Below are positions 25,864-33,660 of a stretch of 64,000 bases of DNA, piece by piece. The stretch's first letter is position 1. Each line of letters starts with the position of its first letter. The notes under the pieces were generated by a model. The model made no database searches, was not told where the DNA came from, and saw only the letters and a list, made by a program, of their open reading frames with translations. Source of the stretch: Fodinibius sp052060035 (lineage in GTDB: Bacteria; Bacteroidota; Rhodothermia; Balneolales; Balneolaceae); assembly GCF_052060035.1 (NCBI RefSeq), contig NZ_JBPOEA010000002.1, forward strand, positions 1 to 64,000. The letters are read 5' to 3'. The position numbers and the translations under genes are program-made.

Positions 25864-27159
25864 TTAAGTGTTTTGATTAATATCTTTTAGGCGGATAGAA
25901 ACGGCATTTTTATGAGCTTCCAGTTTTTCCAATTCTGCCAGTCTTTCAATGGTAGGGCCCACATTTTTTAAGCCTTCTTCCGAAATTTGCTGCATGGTGA
26001 TCTGCTTTAGAAAAGAATCTAATGAAACACCACTAAACATTCTTGCATAGCCGTAAGTGGGAAGCGTGTGGTTGGTACCCGAAGCGTAGTCGCCGGCACT
26101 TTCTGGAGTCCATTTCCCCAGAAATACCGATCCCGCATTCATAATTTGATCTTCGTATTGCTCGGGCTTTTCGCATTGTATGATCAGGTGTTCCGGGGCA
26201 TATTGATTCGAAAATGCAAAACCGTCCTCAAGGGTATCTACCGTGAGGATAAAACTTTGCTTGATCGCTTTTTGGGCAACTTGTTGGCGTGGAAGTTCTG
26301 CAAGTTGGCGATTAATCTCCTGCCTACACTGATCCAACTTAAAATCAGGGGTTGCCACTAACACAACCTGGCTGTCTTCTCCATGTTCAGCCTGTGATAG
26401 CAGGTCGGCGGCTACATATGCAGGATTAGCGGATTCATCTGCAATAACCAGTACTTCTGACGGTCCAGCTGGCATATCAATAGCAATTTGGGCGTCGCTG
26501 TTTTGCAACATCATTTTTGCAGCCGTAACATATTGATTACCGGGACCAAATATTTTATCCACTTTTGGGACGGTTTCTGTACCCATAGCCATTCCCGCTA
26601 CCGCTTGTGCGCCTCCTGCTTTTAAAAGATGGGTTACCCCGATCTTTTGAGCGATATACAGGATTTCATCTGCGATGGTACCGTCCTTGTTGGGGGGCGT
26701 TGCTATCACAATTGTTGTAGATCCGGCCAGCATTGCGGGAATGCCAAGCATCATCAGGGTTGAGGGGAGGATGGCCGTACCGCCCGGAACATATAATCCC
26801 ACACGTTGAATGGGTCGAGTAACCCGTTTGCATTGCACGCCGGACATTGTTTCTACTTCGAGCGAGTTTGGTAGCTGTGCTTCGTGAAAGCGATAAATGT
26901 TATCAAAGGCGGTATCGATGGACTCTTTGATATCACTTTTAATAGACACTTCTTGGTTGGCCGGATTGATTACGAGCGGGTCAGGGGTTACCCCATCGAA
27001 TTGTTGCGTAAAATAGTTAATGCCCGTATCGCCATCTTGTTTTACCTTTTGGATGATGGGGTCAACCTGCCCGAATATAGATTGGAAATCCATTTTGGGG
27101 CGCTGGATAAGCGCCTTGAGCTGATTATCCGATAAGTCGTTATAGTTATATGTTTTCAT
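25864..27159 (-). CDS. hisD: Histidinol dehydrogenase
   Basis: Zinc-dependent NAD enzyme, 431 residues, oxidising histidinol to histidine in two steps. YVPGGTAILPSTLMM, KAGGAQAVAGMAMGT, DMPAGPSEVLVIAD and the metal-binding GTNHTLPTYGYARMFSGVS are conserved; Gln and His zinc ligands appear in LLSQAEHGEDSQ. It sits between hisG and hisC with two-base gaps on both sides. Confidence 0.97.
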   Translation of the reverse strand: MKTYNYNDLSDNQLKALIQRPKMDFQSIFGQVDPIIQKVKQDGDTGINYFTQQFDGVTPDPLVINPANQEVSIKSDIKESIDTAFDNIYRFHEAQLPNSLEVETMSGVQCKRVTRPIQRVGLYVPGGTAILPSTLMMLGIPAMLAGSTTIVIATPPNKDGTIADEILYIAQKIGVTHLLKAGGAQAVAGMAMGTETVPKVDKIFGPGNQYVTAAKMMLQNSDAQIAIDMPAGPSEVLVIADESANPAYVAADLLSQAEHGEDSQVVLVATPDFKLDQCRQEINRQLAELPRQQVAQKAIKQSFILTVDTLEDGFAFSNQYAPEHLIIQCEKPEQYEDQIMNAGSVFLGKWTPESAGDYASGTNHTLPTYGYARMFSGVSLDSFLKQITMQQISEEGLKNVGPTIERLAELEKLEAHKNAVSIRLKDINQNT

Positions 27160-27161
27160 AT

Positions 27162-28043
27162 TTATAATATCATACTTTCGATGGGAAGTATAACAATGCC
27201 ACTGGCGCCTTCCGCTTTGAGCTTTTCCATCACAATCCAGAATTCATCAATGGGAATGACCGTATGTATGGCAACCATGCCGTTGTCGGCAAGCGGCATT
27301 ACGGTAGGACTTTTAAGGGAAGGAATAATCTCTTTGATCTTGGGAACCGCTTCCTCCGGAGCGTTCATCATAATATAACGGCTGCGCTCGGCCTGTTGGT
27401 GGCCATCCATGCGTTGTAAGAACTTTTCGATCAGCTGCTTTTTGCCGGGCGATAGTTTTTTGTTGGTTCGGATTAGCTCAGTTTCTGATTCAAGAATGAT
27501 TTCCACCTCCTCAAGTCCGTTGGCTTTGAGCGTATTCCCGGTCGAAACCAAGTCACAAATTGCATCGGCAACTTCAAGACGGGGAGCAATTTCTACGGCT
27601 CCCGAAATAGAGACGATTTCAACATCAATGTCGCGTTCCTTAAAAAACGAACGTGTTATGTTGGGATAGCTTGTGGCTATGGATTTGCCTGCAAAGTCTG
27701 ATACAGACTGAATTTCACCATTTTTGCGTGCTGCCAGTGAGAGGCGGCACACTCCGTAATCAAGACCACGGAGAACGGTGACATCAGCCTCTTTTTCTTG
27801 TGTCTCATTAGCGCCAACAAAGCCGAGATCGCAAACCCCATCCTGTACATATTCAGGAATGTCGTCATCACGGATCAGTAGAAGCTCAACGTCGAAGTTT
27901 CGGCATTTGACAAGCAGGTTCCGTTTGTAGTCATCAAAACGAAGGCCAATACCTTTGAGTAAGTCGATGGTTTTGTCGGTCAGCCGACCGGACTTTTGAA
28001 TAGCAATACGTAAAGAAGTTGTAGAGTCAGCAGTGCGTTGCAT
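27162..28043 (-). CDS. hisG: ATP phosphoribosyltransferase, long form HisG
   Basis: First committed enzyme of histidine biosynthesis. The 293 residues fit the long HisG_L form: two periplasmic-binding-like catalytic lobes (about 8-210) and a C-terminal ACT-like regulatory domain (about 215-293) that binds histidine for feedback inhibition. LRIAIQKSGRL and DLVSTGNTLKANGL are family signatures. As first gene of the operon, it lies downstream of a 150-base leader with a His-rich peptide and two hairpins, implying control by histidyl-tRNA supply in addition to allostery. Confidence 0.97.
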   Translation of the reverse strand: MQRTADSTTSLRIAIQKSGRLTDKTIDLLKGIGLRFDDYKRNLLVKCRNFDVELLLIRDDDIPEYVQDGVCDLGFVGANETQEKEADVTVLRGLDYGVCRLSLAARKNGEIQSVSDFAGKSIATSYPNITRSFFKERDIDVEIVSISGAVEIAPRLEVADAICDLVSTGNTLKANGLEEVEIILESETELIRTNKKLSPGKKQLIEKFLQRMDGHQQAERSRYIMMNAPEEAVPKIKEIIPSLKSPTVMPLADNGMVAIHTVIPIDEFWIVMEKLKAEGASGIVILPIESMIL

Positions 28044-28099
28044 AACAAATAATTCTTGAAATTTTTTGGGAAAACTGTTTTAAAAATGTGGGGAAGATG

Positions 28100-28117
28100 A
28101 TGTAGCCTCAGCTACAT
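28100..28117 (-). promoter_or_regulatory. Leader hairpin downstream of the his leader peptide
   Basis: On the minus strand ATGTAGC-TGAG-GCTACAT forms a seven-pair stem with a four-base loop, 10 bases after the leader-peptide stop. A run of five Ts begins 13 bases later, too far for a textbook terminator. It could be the terminator or anti-terminator arm of an attenuator. Confidence 0.6.
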
Positions 28118-28126
28118 AAAGGGATG

Positions 28127-28195
28127 CTATTGACGGTGCCAACCGCCATGATGGAGATGAGAATGGAAGGATATAAATAGGCTTTGTTTTTGCAT
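28127..28195 (-). CDS. hisL: Histidine operon leader peptide HisL
   Basis: A 22-codon open reading frame 83 bases upstream of hisG. It begins MQKQSLFISF and then continues H-S-H-L-H-H-G-G-W-H-R-Q before TAG: five His codons (four CAT, one CAC) within ten positions. Such a cluster directly before hisG is the hallmark of ribosome-mediated attenuation, where stalling at scarce His-tRNA changes leader folding. A seven-pair hairpin (28131-28148) overlaps the last His codons, so a stalled ribosome would disrupt it. The ATG lies only five bases after the TATCTTTG promoter motif, hinting at a leaderless start. This frame was found by reading; expression is not shown. Confidence 0.8.
   Translation of the reverse strand: MQKQSLFISFHSHLHHGGWHRQ
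28131..28148 (-). promoter_or_regulatory. Pause-type hairpin overlapping the His codons of the leader
   Basis: On the minus strand TGGCGGT-TGGC-ACCGTCA gives seven pairs with one G-U wobble. It covers the last codons of the leader peptide, the position of the 1:2 pause hairpin in enterobacterial his attenuators. Confidence 0.5.
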
Positions 28196-28200
28196 CAGGT

Positions 28201-28233
28201 CAAAGATAAGATTTTTAAAGAATTCTTCCACAA
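28201..28233 (-). promoter_or_regulatory. Bacteroidota-type promoter of the his operon
   Basis: Minus-strand TATCTTTG (28201-28208) exactly matches the TAnnTTTG -7 consensus and is preceded, after 22 bases, by TTG (28231-28233) as -33 element. The gap is slightly longer than the usual 19-21. The leader ATG starts five bases downstream. Confidence 0.65.
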
Positions 28234-28309
28234 TCAAATTTTGGAATTTGGTTAGACAGAACACTACGATAGTGAAGACATTTAACCGGAGGGCTTAGAA
28301 AATCATTCC

Positions 28310-28343
28310 AAAAGAAAAGGCCCTTGCCGAGAGGCAAGAGCCT
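28310..28343 (-). terminator. Intrinsic terminator of the DUF4382 lipoprotein gene
   Basis: On the minus strand AGGCTCTTGCC-TCTC-GGCAAGGGCCT forms ten pairs with one mismatch, followed by a T-rich run. A second hairpin (28351-28377) lies between it and the stop codon, so two stems stand in tandem. This shields the his promoter region from readthrough. Confidence 0.85.
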
Positions 28344-28382
28344 GTGACTGTTCATTTTACCTTGAGAGGTAAATGAATGGGA

Positions 28383-29213
28383 TCAGTTTGAAGTTTCTTC
28401 CAGCTGCATATCATCGACTACGGTTTCTTCACCGGCGGTTACTGCAACATCCGTCACCGTTGAATCAGCATATTGATCACTGTCAGGATCAAAAGTGACA
28501 TTATAGGTACCTTCGGCAAGTCCCATAATTTTGAAATCACCATTGTCAGCAGTAATTGTCGTTGTTATGGTATCATCTTCCTGTATTGCCATTACATTTG
28601 TGTTAAAATCAGATGGTTGCACATTGCCGGCAATTGAACCCGCTTCGGCTAAGTTAACCGCACGTAATACGGGTTTTAAAAGATATCCACCATTGCCTTG
28701 CTGAACGATAGAACGTGCAGCATCAAAATCAACCAGAAGGGTGTAGGTCGTATTTTCTTCTATTTCTGTATTAACATTCAGTTTTAAACCAGACTGTTGT
28801 GCACTGGGCGTTTGCAAGTCATAAGTTTCTCCATCCACAGTAACAGTGTTATCGTCACCAAGGATGAAACGAACCTGTGAATAGGTTCCCGTCTCAAGTT
28901 CTTCGGAACCCAGCATTACCTGATTACCATTTGTCAGCTCCAACAGATTTACTTTCATCTGCTCGTCGGTGATGGTAGTCCATCCATCTTCTTCAGCCTC
29001 TTCGTCTGATTCTGTGCTATCGGTTTCGGCATCCGTATTTTTATGAACCCGGACACTGTTAATGGTAACATTTACTGAATCGTAATTGGCCGGGGCGTCG
29101 GTCATGGTGACTTCCATGGTTCCGGTGCCGGCGTCAGAGTTAGTGCTGTCGCAGGCTGTAAAGCCAACAAACAATGCAAAAAATATTGAGAGTAGTAGCG
29201 ATATCTGTTTCAT
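28383..29213 (-). CDS. DUF4382 lipoprotein with carboxypeptidase-regulatory-like domain
   Basis: A 276-residue secreted lipoprotein. The signal ends VGFTAC, with the lipid-modified Cys at residue 21. DUF4382 spans about 33-190, opening with MEVTMTDAPANYDSVNVTI as usual for this family, and a CarboxypepD_reg-like beta-sandwich follows (about 192-270; GSIAGNVQ, then LAEGTYNVTFDPDS). An acidic Asp/Glu/Thr stretch interrupts the first domain near 60-75. Function is unknown; the family is surface or periplasmic. Monocistronic, with two hairpins downstream. Confidence 0.85.
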   Translation of the reverse strand: MKQISLLLSIFFALFVGFTACDSTNSDAGTGTMEVTMTDAPANYDSVNVTINSVRVHKNTDAETDSTESDEEAEEDGWTTITDEQMKVNLLELTNGNQVMLGSEELETGTYSQVRFILGDDNTVTVDGETYDLQTPSAQQSGLKLNVNTEIEENTTYTLLVDFDAARSIVQQGNGGYLLKPVLRAVNLAEAGSIAGNVQPSDFNTNVMAIQEDDTITTTITADNGDFKIMGLAEGTYNVTFDPDSDQYADSTVTDVAVTAGEETVVDDMQLEETSN

Positions 29214-29635
29214 AATTGAGTAATAGATTTTGGTTAATTTTTGTTCATTACGTTATTTAAAGATCATTTTACAGGAAAATGTTTCATTGATGATTATCGC
29301 ATTTTGGGGTGCTTAAATGGGGTACGGGGCAAACTGTAAATTCCTGCAGCATAAAACTATGCTGATATGGCAGCAACAAACACAATGAGCATTAAGGTAA
29401 ATAACGTAAATTGAATGATGGGATTATGAACAATTCTCTTATGCATGAATCTGTGTTTCTGATATATCTAATTAGCCTTATTTAAAGGGCAAAAACAGGT
29501 CGATGTTCCGGTATTTCTGATATTATTTGAGGAACTAAATGCAGGATAAAATTATATGATGTATTGATTGAAGTATTATTGCTAAAAGGCTATTCTTACA
29601 ACCCAATAATTGAAACAGATAACAGATATCATATT
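29214..29635. other. Intergenic region, 422 bases, mostly without assigned genes
   Basis: An AT-rich gap between divergently transcribed genes. It should hold both promoters, but no clear TAnnTTTG element was recognised. It contains a 14-base-arm hairpin region at 29347-29364 (CAGCATA-AAAC-TATGCTG) and one small minus-strand frame at 29357-29446 listed separately. Confidence 0.6.
29357..29446 (-). CDS. Possible 29-residue membrane peptide
   Basis: An ATG-to-TAG frame on the minus strand. A short basic start (MHKRIVHNP) leads into a hydrophobic helix (LFTLMLIVFVAAISA), the pattern of a small single-pass membrane protein. The stop codon lies inside the 29347-29364 hairpin. No ribosome site or family was recognised, so it may be chance. 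Confidence 0.25.
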   Translation of the reverse strand: MHKRIVHNPIIQFTLFTLMLIVFVAAISA

Positions 29636-29911
29636 ATGATTACAACTGCCCAATTTACGTACATTCCACTAAAAGCTTCTGATCCGCGAGAGAGTATTAA
29701 CTACTTGCTTGAGCTGGTGGCCCAGCATGATGTTGAGGTAGATGTAAATTATATGTCAACGAGTGTGCGCGGTGAAACGGAGGTTGTTTTTGAACTGATC
29801 CGCGAGATGTATAATACAATGACCATAGAAAAGGAAGAGTTCCGTTTTCATGTTGAGCTGTTGAGTCCGGAGTCTGAAGAAGAGCATCCCCTTGATATTC
29901 CGGAAGCGTAA
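29636..29911 (+). CDS. Small protein resembling the MTH1187/YkoF thiamine-binding fold
   Basis: A 91-residue protein. The pattern of an initial strand (TTAQFTYIPL), a helix, a second strand with a Ser/Thr-rich turn (VDVNYMSTSVRGE), a helix (VFELIREMYNTM) and a last strand (FHVELLSP) resembles the ferredoxin-like fold of the MTH1187/YkoF thiamine-binding family. The match is by overall pattern only. A TTG 24 codons upstream could extend it, but the ATG at 29636 starts right at the first strand. A strong terminator follows the stop by about 30 bases. Confidence 0.6.
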   Translation: MITTAQFTYIPLKASDPRESINYLLELVAQHDVEVDVNYMSTSVRGETEVVFELIREMYNTMTIEKEEFRFHVELLSPESEEEHPLDIPEA

Positions 29912-29939
29912 TTCTTAATATTATTTTAACACTGAGATT

Positions 29940-29969
29940 CCCAATACCTGGCCGGTATTGGGTTTTTTT
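29940..29969 (+). terminator. Intrinsic terminator after the thiamine-binding-like gene
   Basis: Nine-pair stem CCCAATACC with GGTATTGGG, five-base loop, then seven Ts. Confidence 0.92.
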
Positions 29970-30080
29970 ATGAATAATTTTTTATAGTCCTGAAACGAAT
30001 ATTTTATGCAATGCCATCGTCATTTTTGTATCTTTACCGTTCTTTTGAGCAAGCTAAAATAGTGCTGCAAGCACATCTTT

Positions 30081-31895
30081 ATGACCCAGATTCGCAACTT
30101 TAGTATTATTGCCCATATTGATCACGGTAAATCCACGCTCGCAGATCGACTCTTGGAGCGTACCGGTGCTATCACCGAGCGCGAAATGCAAGAGCAGATT
30201 CTCGATGATATGGATTTGGAACGGGAGCGCGGCATCACGATTAAGAGCCACGCCATCAGGATGGATTATGAACGACCCAATGGCGAAAATGTGATTTTTA
30301 ATTTGATTGACACTCCGGGTCACGTGGATTTTTCCTACGAGGTTTCTCGTGCATTAAAAGCATGCGAAGGGGTGTTGCTGGTAGTGGATGCCGCCCAGGG
30401 CATAGAGGCTCAAACGATCTCTACGCTCTACCAGGCGATCGATCAGGATCTGGAAATTATTCCGGTACTTAACAAGATTGATCTGCCGAGTGCGGATGTT
30501 GAAGGAGTAGGACAACAGATTGTAGATCTTATTGGATGCACGCACGATGAAATTTTGAAAGTGTCGGCCAAAACCGGGGAAGGGGTTGATGAGTTGCTGG
30601 AGGCTATTGTTAAACGTATTCCCTCACCGGAACAAGAAACCGAAAAGCCATTAAAGGCTCTCATTTTTGATTCTGTGTTTAACAGTTACCGAGGTTCCAT
30701 CGTGTATGTTAGAGTGATGCAAGGAACCCTTAATAAAGGTGATGGCATCCGATTTATGGCCACAGATAAGGAATACGAGGCCGAGGAAATAGGATTTTTA
30801 AAACTCGAAAAAGAAAAGACCGATAAGCTGGAGGCCGGCGATGTAGGATATATTGTTGGTAGCGTAAAGTCGTTGCAGGATGCACGGGTGGGTGATACGG
30901 TTACGCGAACAGATAATCCCGCTGACAACCCGATCCCCGGATACCAGGAGCCGAAGCCGATGGTTTTTAGTGGTTTATTTCCCACGCAGTCGGATGATTT
31001 TGAGGATCTGCGATCGGCGTTGGAAAAGCTTCAGCTTAATGATGCTTCGCTGACCTATCAGCCGGAGACATCGGAGGCGCTTGGATTTGGATTCCGAGCC
31101 GGATTTTTGGGCATGCTGCACATGGAAATTGTGCAGGAGCGTCTCGATCGTGAGTTTAATATTGATATTATTACTACGGTTCCCAATGTGGAATATGAGG
31201 TACATATAACCGAACGAGGGGAGCAGAAAAAGGTGCTGGTTGATAATCCCAGTGATATGCCCGACCCCGCCAAAGTGGATGCGGTTTATGAACCCTATAT
31301 CAAGGCCAGTATTTTAACACCATCGGATTATATTGGTCCGGTAATGACTCTCTGCCAGGAAAAGCGTGGCAAATATGTGAATCAGATCCATATGCAGAGT
31401 CAGCGCGTAGAAATCAAGTACGAACTGCCCATGGCTGAAGTGGTTTTCGACTTTTACGATCGACTAAAGAGCGGAACTCGAGGTTATGCATCGCTTGACT
31501 ATGAGTTTTTGGAATATCGTGAGGGTGATCTGGTTCGATTGGATATTTTATTAAATAAAGAGCCGGTTGATGCGTTATCGAGTATTGTTCACAGGGATAA
31601 AGCCTATGATTTGGGACGAAAGTTATGCAAGAAGTTGAAAGAACTTATCGATCGTCACCAGTTTGAGGTGCCCATCCAGGCAGCTATCGGTAATAATGTT
31701 ATTGCCCGTGAGACGATTCCGGCTATCCGAAAAGATGTGACGGCTAAATGCTACGGCGGTGATGTTTCACGAAAACGTAAACTCCTTGAGAAACAGAAAG
31801 AAGGGAAAAAGCGTATGAAGCAGGTGGGAACTGTTGAAATACCCCAGGAAGCATTTTTGGCGGTACTCTCTATGGACGAAGACAATAATAACTAA
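30081..31895 (+). CDS. lepA: Elongation factor 4 (LepA)
   Basis: A ribosomal back-translocase GTPase, 604 residues. G1 AHIDHGKST, G2 region RGITIKS, G3 DTPGHVDF and G4 NKIDLP are intact. EF-G-like domains II, III and V follow, then the LepA-specific C-terminal domain with AIGNNVIARE and CYGGDVSRKRKLLEKQK. It is followed after 14 bases by an exported protein and then lepB, an arrangement recalling the lepA-lepB pair of E. coli. Confidence 0.98.
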   Translation: MTQIRNFSIIAHIDHGKSTLADRLLERTGAITEREMQEQILDDMDLERERGITIKSHAIRMDYERPNGENVIFNLIDTPGHVDFSYEVSRALKACEGVLLVVDAAQGIEAQTISTLYQAIDQDLEIIPVLNKIDLPSADVEGVGQQIVDLIGCTHDEILKVSAKTGEGVDELLEAIVKRIPSPEQETEKPLKALIFDSVFNSYRGSIVYVRVMQGTLNKGDGIRFMATDKEYEAEEIGFLKLEKEKTDKLEAGDVGYIVGSVKSLQDARVGDTVTRTDNPADNPIPGYQEPKPMVFSGLFPTQSDDFEDLRSALEKLQLNDASLTYQPETSEALGFGFRAGFLGMLHMEIVQERLDREFNIDIITTVPNVEYEVHITERGEQKKVLVDNPSDMPDPAKVDAVYEPYIKASILTPSDYIGPVMTLCQEKRGKYVNQIHMQSQRVEIKYELPMAEVVFDFYDRLKSGTRGYASLDYEFLEYREGDLVRLDILLNKEPVDALSSIVHRDKAYDLGRKLCKKLKELIDRHQFEVPIQAAIGNNVIARETIPAIRKDVTAKCYGGDVSRKRKLLEKQKEGKKRMKQVGTVEIPQEAFLAVLSMDEDNNN

Positions 31896-31909
31896 TGTAA
31901 TAGAAGATA

Positions 31910-32539
31910 ATGAATAAGACTTTTTTGGATTCAGTTAAACGAGCTACAGGCTTCTCTTTTTTGAAAATGATTACTGGAATGGTAATCATTTTATTAAGCC
32001 TAACATCTTTACCGGCTTTTGCTCAGTTTGAGGCGGCCGAATTTGAAAAAATTACCAAAGAAAACCGAGCGCAATTTGAGCGCCAAACCCAAAATATTAG
32101 CTTAACCGGTCAAGGATTATACGAAGACACCAAACTTGATGACCGGCAAACCAATGAAATAAGAGCTCGGTTACAAGCGCAATTTGGTAATCCCACGCAA
32201 ACCCTCGAAGATCTGATTAATAAGGACAATTTTAGACCCGGCAAAGCTATTCAATTTGAATATTGGTTTATGGTTAATGACAGTATCCCTTTAATGGTCT
32301 TAGACTGGAACGGGCCATTCGGAAGCGGATTAACATATGGCGGCGCAAGCAAATACGTGGATTTAATGCCGCAAATTAAACGGGAATTTGTGCGAAAGCT
32401 GATGGCAGTAGAGGACTTTGGTGAGTATAAAGATTACTTTTATTCCCCGGAAAAAGAACAGTGGTATATTGTTAAATATGAAGACGGAAAGTTTAGAAAC
32501 GAAGAAATTGACTCACCGCCAGGAATGAGCATCGATTAA
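31910..32539 (+). CDS. Exported protein of unknown function between lepA and lepB
   Basis: A 209-residue protein with a basic start, a hydrophobic stretch (about 18-37) and a likely cleavage after PAFA. The mature chain is mixed alpha/beta without a family I recognise; it has a glutamine/arginine-rich amphipathic start (about 45-75) and a C-terminal part with several aromatic residues (YKDYFYSPEKEQWYIVKYE). Its place between lepA and lepB, 14 and 23 bases away, suggests co-transcription with the signal peptidase that may process it. Confidence 0.75.
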   Translation: MNKTFLDSVKRATGFSFLKMITGMVIILLSLTSLPAFAQFEAAEFEKITKENRAQFERQTQNISLTGQGLYEDTKLDDRQTNEIRARLQAQFGNPTQTLEDLINKDNFRPGKAIQFEYWFMVNDSIPLMVLDWNGPFGSGLTYGGASKYVDLMPQIKREFVRKLMAVEDFGEYKDYFYSPEKEQWYIVKYEDGKFRNEEIDSPPGMSID

Positions 32540-32562
32540 TTTATTAATAATTAGGAGTAACA

Positions 32563-33660
32563 TTGGCAGATCAATTATCAGAAGAAGAGCGTAAAGAACG
32601 GCGATCTAAAAGACAACGGCGAAAAGGGAAAGAAAACGAAGAAGCTAAAAGCTGGCTTCGGGAATGGATGGACGCCCTGCTTTTTGCAGCAGTGGCAGCA
32701 ATAATAATTCGTGCTTTTTTATTTGAGGCTTACCGAATCCCCACGCCTTCCATGGAGAAATCCCTATTGACGGGAGACTTTCTTATTGTCTCTAAAATCA
32801 GTTATGGTCCTCGAACGCCCATGGTATTGGGGGTGCCGTTTACCAATATTTACATGCCCGGCGCGGTATTACCGTGGACACGGTTACCCGGATTGAGCGA
32901 AGTTGAACGCAATGACATTGTTGTATTTAACTACCCTATTGATTTAGATCCGGTGGCTGCCAAAACAAGTTATATTAAACGCGCAGTGGGTATGCCGGGG
33001 GATACGCTGACTGTTGATGATGCGGAACTTTTTATTAACGGAGAAAAAGCACAGCAGTTCGAGGGTATTCAGCGAACATACGTTGTTTCGGTTCGCGAAC
33101 GTGTGCGGCTAAGTCCTGCGAAAGTTGAGGCAGCCGGCGGTAGGCTTATAGGGTCACAAAATCAAGGTTCATACCGCGTTATGATGACCCAGGGCGTCGC
33201 CGAAAAAATGAGCGAGTGGCCAGAGGTCAATAATATAGACTTGTTCGTTTTACCGGATGATTTCAATGAGTTTAACCGTCGCGGTTTTAGCTTTTCATCT
33301 GGTTTTAATAACCACCATCACATTCCGCCCGTTGTAATTCCCTTTGAAGGACAAACTGTTAAGCTAACGGCTGAAAACTATCACATCTACGAAAATATTA
33401 TTACTCGTTACGAAGGGAATAATGTAGAACGAGAGGGCGATCAATTCGTTATTAATGGAGAGCCTGCAAATGAATACACGATTCAGCAGGATTATTACTT
33501 TATGATGGGAGATAACAGAGATGACAGTGAGGATAGTCGTTTTTGGGGTTTTGTCCCTCAGACCCATATCGTAGGTAAAGCGGGTATGATTTATTTCTCC
33601 TGGGATAGCGAACGCATGCTGCCGCGTTTTGGTCGTCTCCTAAACTTTATCCACGATTAA
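32563..33660 (+). CDS. lepB: Signal peptidase I
   Basis: Cleaves signal peptides at the outer face of the inner membrane. A very basic, charged cytoplasmic N terminus (about 1-30) precedes the membrane helix (about 37-56). Catalytic S63 is in PTPSMEKSLLTGD, K139 in YIKRAVGMPGD, and GDNRDDSEDSRFWG is near the end. At 365 residues it has the long insertion between the Lys and GDNRDDS boxes typical of Bacteroidota enzymes. The start is TTG, with TTAGGAG seven bases ahead. The stop overlaps the convergent rlmN stop by four bases. Confidence 0.95.
   Translation: MADQLSEEERKERRSKRQRRKGKENEEAKSWLREWMDALLFAAVAAIIIRAFLFEAYRIPTPSMEKSLLTGDFLIVSKISYGPRTPMVLGVPFTNIYMPGAVLPWTRLPGLSEVERNDIVVFNYPIDLDPVAAKTSYIKRAVGMPGDTLTVDDAELFINGEKAQQFEGIQRTYVVSVRERVRLSPAKVEAAGGRLIGSQNQGSYRVMMTQGVAEKMSEWPEVNNIDLFVLPDDFNEFNRRGFSFSSGFNNHHHIPPVVIPFEGQTVKLTAENYHIYENIITRYEGNNVEREGDQFVINGEPANEYTIQQDYYFMMGDNRDDSEDSRFWGFVPQTHIVGKAGMIYFSWDSERMLPRFGRLLNFIHD

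Noticed and set aside
28076..28150. A second 13-codon frame on the minus strand overlapping the his leader peptide, starting at the ATG across 28146-28148
   Set aside because: It contains no His codon, lies in a different frame from the His-rich peptide and is most simply explained as chance.
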